Of a stretch of 64,000 bases of DNA, positions 34,021 to 41,425 are shown piece by piece. The notes beneath the pieces were generated by a model. That model did not search any database, had not been told where the DNA came from, and saw only the letters and a list, made by a program, of their open reading frames with translations. Source of the stretch: Leptothermofonsia sp049200465 (lineage in GTDB: Bacteria > Cyanobacteriota > Cyanobacteriia > Leptolyngbyales > Leptolyngbyaceae); the NCBI RefSeq assembly GCF_049200465.1, contig NZ_CP120836.1, positions 3,782,001 to 3,846,000 of the forward strand, read 5' to 3'. Made by a program: the position numbers and the translations under genes. Position 1 is the stretch's first letter. Each line of letters opens with the position of its first letter.

Positions 34021-35895
34021 TCAGAAGCTAAACTGCGCCCGAACATTCCCCACATAAATGGTAGGGTTGTCGTCAAAATTGTTAGCGTTGAAGATTACAT
34101 AGAACGCCGGTACAAGGGCAATGTTGTTGGTAATCGGGAAGTAGTAACTGGCTTCAAACTCAGACATAGTGCCGCCATCCCCCGCACCGGAGGCAAAGAA
34201 CTCTTCACCCTTCAAAATATCCATCGGCACCAGGTAGGTAACAACACCCAAAGCGCCCTTCTTGAACAGATCGGGGAAGCCAAGCCCAACCTGGAAGGAT
34301 TGAGTATTGACTCGCTCATCAATCGGCTTGAGCTTGGTGGTGGCGTAGTTGTAACGTCCGAAGATGCCAATCCAGGGAGCGATCGCCCAATCAAAGTTCA
34401 CTGAAAAAGTATGGGCAAAAGCATACTTCAACCCTCCATCTGACACATTGCCTGTAATGGGGTCAAAGATCGAGAAACCGGGACCCGCATCCAGATAACC
34501 ATAAGGAATTGGCTCACCAATCGCACCACCAATCTGTCCTCCATAAGCCTGAATCCTGGAATAGTTGTACAGGAAGCGAATGTTGATGGTGTTTGTGGGT
34601 GAGAAGGTCAACTCAGCCGTGGTGGTGTTGGTACCCCCAAACAATCCAAAGTTGGGATTGCTGGAGGTGTTAAACCCAAACTGGCTGGGCAAAAATTCGG
34701 TATTTTCTCCCAGGTAGGCAGCCGCAAACCGGAACTGCTTACTGATGTTCCACTCAAACACCAGACCCGAACCCCGGTCGATCGCATTGGTTTGGGTGCT
34801 GCCAATGGAATCAAAGGAACTAGTCCCCGTCAGGAAAAAGGTGTAGCGGTTGAAGTCAAAATGGCGATACCAGTTAACCCGTGGACCCACCGTCAGCTTC
34901 ATAGAATCGTTGATCGGGAAGCTATAGAACAGGTCATGGATAACAAAATCACTTCTGCCATTGACCGTGCCTGCTGTCTGATCCGTAAACGGTACACCAA
35001 AAGCGTTAAAGAACCCCGCAGAAGCGTACTGGTTCACCGGAGAAATGGAGTTTCCCGCAGTCAACTGAGTCACCAGTTGATCCTTACCTGAGAAGGATGT
35101 GCTGAGAGTCAGCCAGGTAAGGAAACCAAAGGTAATTTCAGGGTCACCTGTGGTCAAAACGATGGGGTTGCCCAACGCATCGCGAGCACCCGCAAACCGC
35201 ACGTCTGCCCTGGCACCGGGAACAGCTTCATATAAAACATCATCCCCAGCCGTGGCCCCAGTCACATTAAACCAGACCAAACCGTTTAACTTGGTTGTGG
35301 TCGAAAACTGTTGGGCTTCCAGGGTGGTGGTGCGAACTTCGATCTGGTCTACCCGACCCCTTAAAACAGCCAGTTCAGCCGCAAACTCTTCCTGAAGCTT
35401 TTGCAGAGCCAGCAGGTCTTCCTTCTTTACCAGATCGCTGGTAGCCGCTGCCAGCAACTCGGTAATCCGGTCCATACAGGCATTGACCCCGGCTGCAAAC
35501 TCGTAACGGCTCAGAGCCCGGTTACCCCGATAGGTTCTGTCTGGATAGCCAACGATACAGCCATAGCGTTCTACCAGGGATTGCAGTGCCTGAAATGCCC
35601 AGTCAGTCGGCCTCACATCCCTCAATTGGGAAACCGAGGTGACCTGTTCCATGCCATTATCGACTTCAACTGCATCGGAACCAGCAGAATTATCAAGACT
35701 GGCAACATTTGAAATTTGATCAATTGATACTGGCTCTACAGAGCTTATTGGGACATCGTCCGAAGCGTTCCGAACTTGATCAGCAAAAGCTTTGGTTGGT
35801 ACCAGCCCTGCTGCCGTTATTGATACAAATAATGCTAACCAAAAGCCGAAAGGAGTAGCCAGCAATGACTTCCATTTAAAAATAAAATTAGACAT
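34021..35895 (-). CDS. SLH-domain porin (iron uptake porin / OprB family)
   Basis: A signal peptide (LLATPFGFWLALFVSITAAG) is followed at about 84-150 by an S-layer-homology domain (VTSVSQLRDVRPTDWAFQAL, GYPDRTYRGNRALSRYEFAA). A coiled coil comes next (LLALQKLQEEFAAELAVLRG), then an OprB-type beta-barrel to the terminal phenylalanine (VRAQFSF). This is the abundant cyanobacterial outer-membrane porin architecture: SLH grips peptidoglycan and the barrel passes small solutes or ions. Some members are induced by iron limitation, but no Fur box is recognisable here. The 92-base gap to the divergent methyltransferase start probably holds the promoter. Confidence 0.95.
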   Translation of the reverse strand: MSNFIFKWKSLLATPFGFWLALFVSITAAGLVPTKAFADQVRNASDDVPISSVEPVSIDQISNVASLDNSAGSDAVEVDNGMEQVTSVSQLRDVRPTDWAFQALQSLVERYGCIVGYPDRTYRGNRALSRYEFAAGVNACMDRITELLAAATSDLVKKEDLLALQKLQEEFAAELAVLRGRVDQIEVRTTTLEAQQFSTTTKLNGLVWFNVTGATAGDDVLYEAVPGARADVRFAGARDALGNPIVLTTGDPEITFGFLTWLTLSTSFSGKDQLVTQLTAGNSISPVNQYASAGFFNAFGVPFTDQTAGTVNGRSDFVIHDLFYSFPINDSMKLTVGPRVNWYRHFDFNRYTFFLTGTSSFDSIGSTQTNAIDRGSGLVFEWNISKQFRFAAAYLGENTEFLPSQFGFNTSSNPNFGLFGGTNTTTAELTFSPTNTINIRFLYNYSRIQAYGGQIGGAIGEPIPYGYLDAGPGFSIFDPITGNVSDGGLKYAFAHTFSVNFDWAIAPWIGIFGRYNYATTKLKPIDERVNTQSFQVGLGFPDLFKKGALGVVTYLVPMDILKGEEFFASGAGDGGTMSEFEASYYFPITNNIALVPAFYVIFNANNFDDNPTIYVGNVRAQFSF

Positions 35896-35987
35896 CGATC
35901 CTCACATCGACTTTGAATTTAAAACACCAAAAACAAAGAATACTAGAGATAGCGGGTGTGAGATGTGATTTTTGCCACATTTGTAAC

Positions 35988-36506
35988 ATGGCAGACAAAA
36001 CACTACTTCACCAGATGGATTCACTAGAATGCTTTTCAGACCGGGCTGAAGTTTATGCCCAATACTGCCCCGATTACCCGGTGCAAGTTATTGACACCAT
36101 TCTAGAGGGCTTGAATATGGGGGCGGGTTTGGTGGCAGCAGATGTAGGCGCAGGAACGGGTATTTCCTCACGGCTACTGGGCGATCGCGGTTTACAGGTC
36201 TACGCCATTGAGCCAAACTTAGCAATGCGTCAGGCTGCTACAAGCCATCCCCAGGTGACATTTCAGGCCGGAAACACAGAAAACACAGGATTACCAGATA
36301 CCTCAGTTGATCTTGTCACCTGTTTTCAGGCGTTTCACTGGTTTGACCCAATCCGGTGCCTGCCTGAATTCCATCGGATTTTGAAACCATCCGGACGACT
36401 AGCGGCGGTGTGGAACATTCGCGATCGCGCCGACAAATTCACCAATGAATACAGTGAGATAAGTAGCTCCCCCCTTTACCAATTAATTATGACTACCTAC
36501 TTATGA
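35988..36506 (+). CDS. Class I SAM-dependent methyltransferase, C-terminally truncated
   Basis: Methyltransferase_11-type: FSDRAEVYAQYCPDYPVQVI, motif I AADVGAGTGISSRLL, acidic IEPNLAMRQAA, LPDTSVDLVTCFQAFHWFDP and FHRILKPSGRLAAVWN. After NEYSEI the normal protein should continue for roughly 70 residues. Instead the frame ends SSSPLYQLIMTTYL, encoded by CCCCTTTACCAATTAATTAT GACTACCTACTTA, which is the end sequence of a family A element (compare 62799 reversed and 45460-45490). So a repeat end has replaced the C-terminus. A TTG at 35913 is in frame but would leave only 17 bases to the divergent porin. Activity is doubtful. Confidence 0.75.
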   Translation: MADKTLLHQMDSLECFSDRAEVYAQYCPDYPVQVIDTILEGLNMGAGLVAADVGAGTGISSRLLGDRGLQVYAIEPNLAMRQAATSHPQVTFQAGNTENTGLPDTSVDLVTCFQAFHWFDPIRCLPEFHRILKPSGRLAAVWNIRDRADKFTNEYSEISSSPLYQLIMTTYL

Positions 36507-36514
36507 ATTGAGCT

Positions 36515-37321
36515 ATGGATTTGCATAATATTGAAACTTACCTGCGTCCGTCTAGCTTAGAGGCTGTTCAGGATTGGAAGCAGGGATGGGCATGGCTGGC
36601 GGGGGGGACGTGGCTTTTTTCTGAACCGCAGCCCGCACTCAATACACTGGTTGATCTGGAACCACTGGACTGGTCAGCGATCGAGGTTAGAGAAGATTAT
36701 CTGGCGATCGGGGCAACCTGTACGTTCAGCCAACTGTTGGACTATCCCTGGTTGCCAGAGTGGCAGGCGACTTCAGCCTTTAAGAGAGCGGTTTCCGCAC
36801 TGGCAGCTTCCTTTAAAGTGACCCACCTGGCAACCATTGGGGGAAACCTCTGCCTGGCCCTGGCCGTAGGAGTGATGGCTCCCTTAATGGTGCTGCTGGA
36901 TGCCATTTATGAGATTTGGAGCCCCAGCGCCCCTCCTCGCCTGATTGCGGCAAAGGATTTTCAGCTTGGTGTACAAAAGACCGCTTTGCAGACTGGTGAA
37001 GTCCTGCGTCGGGTATTAATCCCTCAAACTTCGCTGTACTGGTCTACCAGTGTTCAGCGGTTTGGCATCGCAGCTACAGACCCAGCCCTGTCGCTGGTAA
37101 TGGCCGCCCATGATAGTACAAGCTCCCAGACTCGCATTAGTCTGGGAGCTTGTGTAGCAGCCCCATGCCTGCTGGAATTTTCGGGATTTCCCATCCACGA
37201 ACAAGTTGTGGCAGCGACGCGATCGCTCAACTGGCTGCAAGACGCCAGAGCCAGCGCTATCTATCGACAGCACATTACCGAAGTTTTGATTGCACGTGCC
37301 TTAGAAGAATTGAGGAAGTAG
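36515..37321 (+). CDS. Molybdopterin hydroxylase FAD-binding subunit (XdhB/CoxM-like)
   Basis: 268 residues of the FAD-binding domain of molybdenum hydroxylases: WAWLAGGTWLF (FAD loop), IGATCTFSQLLDYPWL, THLATIGGNLCLALAVG (second FAD motif) and a C-terminal domain CO_deh_flav_C. It would pass electrons from the iron-sulfur clusters of the large subunit to FAD and on to NAD or another acceptor. The large-subunit gene follows after 245 bases, so they form one enzyme. A 15-base-pair perfect inverted repeat lies inside the coding region at 37118-37153. Confidence 0.88.
   Translation: MDLHNIETYLRPSSLEAVQDWKQGWAWLAGGTWLFSEPQPALNTLVDLEPLDWSAIEVREDYLAIGATCTFSQLLDYPWLPEWQATSAFKRAVSALAASFKVTHLATIGGNLCLALAVGVMAPLMVLLDAIYEIWSPSAPPRLIAAKDFQLGVQKTALQTGEVLRRVLIPQTSLYWSTSVQRFGIAATDPALSLVMAAHDSTSSQTRISLGACVAAPCLLEFSGFPIHEQVVAATRSLNWLQDARASAIYRQHITEVLIARALEELRK
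37118..37153 (+). repeat. Perfect inverted repeat inside the FAD-subunit gene
   Basis: ACAAGCTCCCAGACT (37118-37132), six-base loop CGCATT, AGTCTGGGAGCTTGT (37139-37153). A 15-base-pair perfect stem within a conserved coding sequence is unexpected. It could act as an attenuating mRNA structure or a recognition palindrome. Confidence 0.9.
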
Positions 37322-37380
37322 AAGGTAGGAGTCAGGGAGAGGTGATAGGTGCCAGGTCCAGAGCTCAAAATTCGAAAGTG

Positions 37381-37464
37381 TTCTGGAAACGGGGTTCTAA
37401 CTCCTTGAAATCCTGATTCCCTCGACCCCCTTTCCAGGATTGCCACAAAAAATTTGACAAACCC
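37381..37464. repeat. Family C element, copy 3 (inverted)
   Basis: TTCTGGAAACGGGGTTCTAA CTCCTTGAAATCCTGATTCC CTCGACCCCCTTTCCAGGAT TGCCACAAAAAATTTGACAA ACCCC is the reverse complement of the copies at 8420 and 21701. A low-complexity stretch (37490-37555) then leads to the next start. Confidence 0.85.
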
Positions 37465-37566
37465 CAAAATTCAAAATTCATCACTCCTGACTCCATCACT
37501 CATCCACCCCCTCACCCCTCACTCATTTGACCAACAACTAACAACTAACAACGACTCCTCACCCCC

Positions 37567-40530
37567 ATGCAACCCATCACTCTCAAAGTCAACAAACAGT
37601 CATTAGTCGGAGAGTGTTCTCCTGGAACCAGCCTGCTGAGCCTGCTTCGTCAAAATGGCTGGGTCGGGGTGCATCGGGTTTGTGAAACAGGAGATTGTGG
37701 AGCCTGTACTGTCTGGATGGATGGAACCCCGGTGCATAGTTGCCTCTATCCAGCGATGCGGGCAGAGGGACACACTATTACCACGATTGAAGGGCTGGCT
37801 CAGGACGGGCAGCTTTCATCGATGCAGCAGGCATTTCTGGAAAAGCAAGGTTTCCAATGTGGCTTCTGCACCCCTGGCATGGTGATGAGTGCGGAGAAGG
37901 TGAAGTTTGAGGGCGAGAGCGACCTGCGGCTGGCGATGCGAGGGAACTTGTGTCGGTGTACGGGGTATCAGGCGATCGTGGAGAGTATTCTTTTGGGGAA
38001 GGAGCCAGAAGTCAGGAGTCAGGAGGGGTTGGGGGCTGAGAAGAAGGAAGAAGAAAGAGAAACGAGGAAAGAAAACAATCAGGAACCAGAAGAACTCGAA
38101 ACTCAAAACTCCCCCTCCACTCCCCAAATTGGGCAGAGCGTTCCCAAACAAGATGGTCCCGACATTGTGACGGGTAAGCCGGTGTATACCTCTGATTGGG
38201 CACCACCAGGGTTACTGCACATGAAAGTGCTGCGATCGCCCTACCCCCACGCCATTATTCGCCAGATCCACACTGAAAAAGCGAAATCTCTCCCCGGTGT
38301 CCATCTGGTTCTCACTCATAAAGATGTGCCCCGCCGCCCCTACACTACGGCTGGACATGCTGACCCGGTACCTGACCCTCTCGACCATTACATTCTGGAT
38401 TACAAAGTCCGCTTCATAGGTGATCGCGTCGCTGCCGTCGTTGCCGATTCTGTTGCGATCGCTGAAAAAGCCTGCCAGTTGATTGAAGTGGATTATGAAC
38501 TCCTGCCCCATGTGATTGATCCAATCGCAGCGATGGGTAGGAGCCATGAGGAAGAAGGAAGAAGAAAGAAGGAAGAAGAAAAAAGTCAGGGGCCAGAAGT
38601 CAGAAGCCAGGAGTCGGGAGCTAGGAGTCAGGAACCGGGAGTTAACTCAGAACTCAATATTCAATACTCAGAATTTAACAATCAAAACTTTCCCCTCCTT
38701 CATGACGAACCTGAATCCAGCGCGATCGCTGACCCCAATCGCAATATTTCTGGCTACATTTCAATGCAGTCAGGAGATTTAGAACAGGGGTTTGCGCAGG
38801 CTGATTTAGTGGTTGAAAAAACTTACCGTCTGCCAGCAGTGCAACATGCTCATCTGGAGCCACACATCTGCACAAGCTGGCTGGATGAGGAGGGTACGCT
38901 GGTAGTCTGCTCCAGTACTCAGGTGCCGTTTCATTGCCAGCGGGTGCTGTCAGAACTCTACGACCTGCCCAAGGAGAAAATCCGGGTTTACAAGGCAAAG
39001 ATCGGGGGCGGTTTTGGCAATAAGCAGGAGATTCTCTGTGAAGACCTGTGCGCTCTGGCAACGCTACGAATTGGGCAACCCGTCCAGTGGGAGTTTACCC
39101 GCCAGGAGGAATTTACTTGCACCAATAGCCGCCATGCGATGATTGTGCGCCTGAAAGTTGGAATGAAAACCGATGGAACATTTGTGGCGATGGATATGGA
39201 AGCGATCGCCAACACAGGAGCCTATGGCAACCACGGTCAAACCGTAGTCTTTCTAACGGGTAATGAATCGCTGGGGATGTACCGCTGCCCCAACAAGCGT
39301 TTCGTTGGCTATGCCGTTTACACCAACACCATGCCAGCAGGAGCCTTTCGGGGTTATGGTGCAACCCAGGGAGTTTTCGCGATGGAAACTTTACTGGACG
39401 AAATGGCTCATAAGTTGGGGCTTGACCCAATCGAAGTGCGCCGGAAAAACGTGATTTGTCCAGGGGATGTAATTGCGATCGGGCAGGGCGAAAACCACTT
39501 TAATTTGATCGGCGGTTATGCGCTGGAAGAGTGCTTTGACAAAGTAATCCAGGCGATGAGTAACGCCCCCAGTCCATCACCAGCTTCCAATCCTCATCTG
39601 CGGCGTGGCGTTGGTTTTGCTATTTCCATGCAGGGTAGTGGCCTGGCGAAAATTCATATGGCCTGTGTTAGGCTATCTCTCCAGCCAGACGGTCGGTTCT
39701 GTATGCGGACAGGCTCGGTCGATGTCGGTACAGGCTCGGACACTACCTTGCGCCAGATTGCTGCCCACGTTCTGGGCATCACCGTTACCGATATTGACAT
39801 CATCACTGCTGACACCCATACCACTCCTTTTGATGCCGGTTCCTATGCCTCCGCTACGCTCTATATTTCTGGTTATGCCGCCAAACTGGTAGCCGAAAAA
39901 CTCCATGCTCAACTGTTGCAACTGGCAGCAACACTTTTACAGGCGGAACCCGAACAAGTCTCTTTTTCGAACGGCACGTTCCACGCGAATGGCAAAACCC
40001 TGACCTTCAAAGACCTGGCTCAAGCCACCTCCCACTCCTGCCTCTGCGCCGATGTGGAATACTTTGCCGACGAATCTACCCTCACCTTTGCGGTTCAAGG
40101 GGTTGAGGTCGAAGTTGATACCGAAACTGGCAGGGTCAGGGTATTGCGCTCGGTGCAGGCGATCGACTTAGGCAAGGCCATCAATCCACGCATCTGTCTG
40201 GGGCAGGCGACGGGAGGCAGTGCGATGGGCATTGGCTATGCTTTGATGGAAGAGTTGCTTTTCGATGAACAGGGTAAAATTCTTAACCCTGCTTTCCGCT
40301 CTTACCGCATTCCGACAGCGGCAGATATGTGCCCAATGGAAGTGTTTCTGGTTGAGTCGGAAGACCCCCACGGTCCCTTTGGCGCTAAAGGGGTAGGAGA
40401 AATCACCACTAACTGTATGGCTCCGGCGATCGCCAATGCGGTTGCCAACGCCACCGGAGCCCGTCTGGCCCAGCTACCCATGACTCCAGAACGGGTTTGG
40501 AAGGCATTGCAGATATTAAATGAATCCTGA
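37567..40530 (+). CDS. Xanthine-dehydrogenase-like molybdenum hydroxylase (2Fe-2S plus Mo-cofactor domains fused)
   Basis: 987 residues. Residues 1-85 are a plant-type 2Fe-2S domain (C39, C44, C47, C59) and 90-145 the second cluster (C98-xx-C101 and C129-R-C131). The large molybdopterin domain begins near 190 (IGQSVPKQDGPDIVTGK). It has GGGFGNKQE, AGAFRGYGATQ and the catalytic-Glu segment FGAKGVGEITTN, closest in feel to E. coli XdhA. The enzyme likely hydroxylates a purine or other N-heterocycle; the substrate is unproven. Two low-complexity inserts are unusual: residues about 148-188 (38008-38130) and about 323-373 (38534-38685). The second splits the hammerhead region before LLHDEPE. Both are in frame and made of intergenic-type repeat DNA. 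Confidence 0.88.
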   Translation: MQPITLKVNKQSLVGECSPGTSLLSLLRQNGWVGVHRVCETGDCGACTVWMDGTPVHSCLYPAMRAEGHTITTIEGLAQDGQLSSMQQAFLEKQGFQCGFCTPGMVMSAEKVKFEGESDLRLAMRGNLCRCTGYQAIVESILLGKEPEVRSQEGLGAEKKEEERETRKENNQEPEELETQNSPSTPQIGQSVPKQDGPDIVTGKPVYTSDWAPPGLLHMKVLRSPYPHAIIRQIHTEKAKSLPGVHLVLTHKDVPRRPYTTAGHADPVPDPLDHYILDYKVRFIGDRVAAVVADSVAIAEKACQLIEVDYELLPHVIDPIAAMGRSHEEEGRRKKEEEKSQGPEVRSQESGARSQEPGVNSELNIQYSEFNNQNFPLLHDEPESSAIADPNRNISGYISMQSGDLEQGFAQADLVVEKTYRLPAVQHAHLEPHICTSWLDEEGTLVVCSSTQVPFHCQRVLSELYDLPKEKIRVYKAKIGGGFGNKQEILCEDLCALATLRIGQPVQWEFTRQEEFTCTNSRHAMIVRLKVGMKTDGTFVAMDMEAIANTGAYGNHGQTVVFLTGNESLGMYRCPNKRFVGYAVYTNTMPAGAFRGYGATQGVFAMETLLDEMAHKLGLDPIEVRRKNVICPGDVIAIGQGENHFNLIGGYALEECFDKVIQAMSNAPSPSPASNPHLRRGVGFAISMQGSGLAKIHMACVRLSLQPDGRFCMRTGSVDVGTGSDTTLRQIAAHVLGITVTDIDIITADTHTTPFDAGSYASATLYISGYAAKLVAEKLHAQLLQLAATLLQAEPEQVSFSNGTFHANGKTLTFKDLAQATSHSCLCADVEYFADESTLTFAVQGVEVEVDTETGRVRVLRSVQAIDLGKAINPRICLGQATGGSAMGIGYALMEELLFDEQGKILNPAFRSYRIPTAADMCPMEVFLVESEDPHGPFGAKGVGEITTNCMAPAIANAVANATGARLAQLPMTPERVWKALQILNES
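38008..38130 (+). repeat. In-frame low-complexity insertion 1 in the XDH-like gene
   Basis: AGAAGTCAGGAGTCAGGAGG, then AGAAGGAAGAAGAAAGAGAA and later CGAAACTCAAAACTCCCCCT. It is composed of AGTCAGG/GAAGAA/CTCAAAA units like those in non-coding gaps. It encodes a charged linker (EVRSQEGLGAEKKEEERETR and on) between the iron-sulfur and molybdenum domains. Confidence 0.8.
38534..38685 (+). repeat. In-frame low-complexity insertion 2 in the XDH-like gene
   Basis: GGTAGGAGCCATGAGGAAGA, purine-only GAAGGAAGAAGAAAGAAGGA, then GGCCAGAAGTCAGAAGCCAG, GAGTCGGGAGCTAGGAGTCA and an AACTCAGAACTCAATATTCA end. The heptad-like units (GAAGTCA, GAAGCCA, GGAGTCG, GGAGCTA, GGAGTCA) are the same as in gaps at 41237 and 63115. 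It encodes about 50 residues within a conserved domain. Confidence 0.85.
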
Positions 40531-40561
40531 TTGACATCTGCTTTCTTTCTCTGAACCGATC

Positions 40562-40597
40562 CAGATTTCCGACTTTTCCAAAAAAGTCGGAAATCTG
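40562..40597. terminator. Strong hairpin after the XDH-like gene
   Basis: CAGATTTCCGACTTTT, a short CCAA loop, AAAAGTCGGAAATCTG: a 16-base-pair perfect stem about 30 bases past the stop. No T-run follows on either strand outside the stem, although the stem itself ends in T4/A4 next to the loop, so termination is likely but not certain. Confidence 0.6.
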
Positions 40598-40710
40598 AAG
40601 CATAATCACTGACGGTAACCCTCCATTTTGAGATCGGTTTTTCGTTCAGGAAACCAGAGAGCTAGGGCTGAATCTATAACCTGTTCCCTAAACACACAAA
40701 ATTAATAACC

Positions 40711-41183
40711 ATGAACCGAAATGGACTTCCTATCTGCTTTGGCTGGCAATTTTACTGGGAATCGGAGGGCTGCACCGCTTCTACAATGGCAAGATGGTCT
40801 CTGGCTTTCTGTGGTTGCTAACGGGCGGTTTGTTTGGGATTGGTCAAATTGTTGATCTCTTTCTCATTCCCGAAATGGTGGAAGAACACAACCTGAAGCG
40901 TCTGAAGCACCTGGGTTACTCCTATGGAGATCTGGAACCAGGTATCTCGCGGGTCGTGAATACTCTGGAGCCCAAACTGAACGCCAAATCACTGGATGTC
41001 AGGTTGTTGAAGGCTGCCCAGGCTCGTCATGGCAGAATCTCAGTCACCCAGGGCGTTGCCGATACAGGGGCCAGCTTTCAAGATGTTGAGGCAACTTTAC
41101 TGGCAATGGCAAAGAAAGGGCACGCAGACATTCAAAATGATTCGAAGACAGGAGCTGTAATTTACGTGTTTCCGGCACTTTAG
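40711..41183 (+). pseudogene. TM2-domain protein, frameshifted near its start
   Basis: From codon VSGFLWLLTGGLFGIGQIVD onward the protein is a typical cyanobacterial TM2-domain membrane protein with a cytosolic helical tail (HGRISVTQGVADTGASFQDV, a winged-helix-like segment). The expected start of the TM2 domain (YLLWLAILLGIGGLHRFYNG K) is present in another frame just upstream. It joins ATG 40711 (MNRK) if the AAA at about 40719-40721 had one more A. One base lost from an A-run thus removes the first helix from the annotated frame, which could otherwise start only at 40794. Function unknown. Confidence 0.75.
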
Positions 41184-41236
41184 GTTAAGTAGCCAGTAGG
41201 AATGATGCCCAGCAGCACTGATTGAGATTGGGGAGC

Positions 41237-41290
41237 CAGGAGCCAGAACCCTTTTCTCTTCTGACTTCTAATTCTGGCTCCTGGCTTCTA
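41237..41290. repeat. GAGCCAGGAGCCAGAA hairpin in the gap after the TM2 gene
   Basis: GAGCCAGGAGCCAGAA is mirrored by TTCTGGCTCCTGGCTTC with CTTTTCTCTTCTGACTTCTA between, giving a stem of about 15 base pairs. The same GGAGCCAGAAG-type units occur at 33995, 63115 and inside the XDH-like gene. The remainder of 41184-41425 has no recognised feature. Confidence 0.75.
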
Positions 41291-41425
41291 TTCCAGGCAG
41301 GGTAAAGAATACCTCTTTGTGGCAAGAACCGTTACAAAACTTCCCGATTTGGCATCTGAATTGAAGAAATAAGGGGGAGGGTGAGAGGCATCTACCAACC
41401 GCAAATCTGAAGCTGCGCAAGGTAT

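Noticed and set aside
37553..37566. ACTCCTCACCCCC before the XDH-like start as a Yfr1-like motif
   Set aside because: Only a partial match to the known ACUCCUCACAC motif, and it lies in a low-complexity CTCACCC stretch directly before a start codon.
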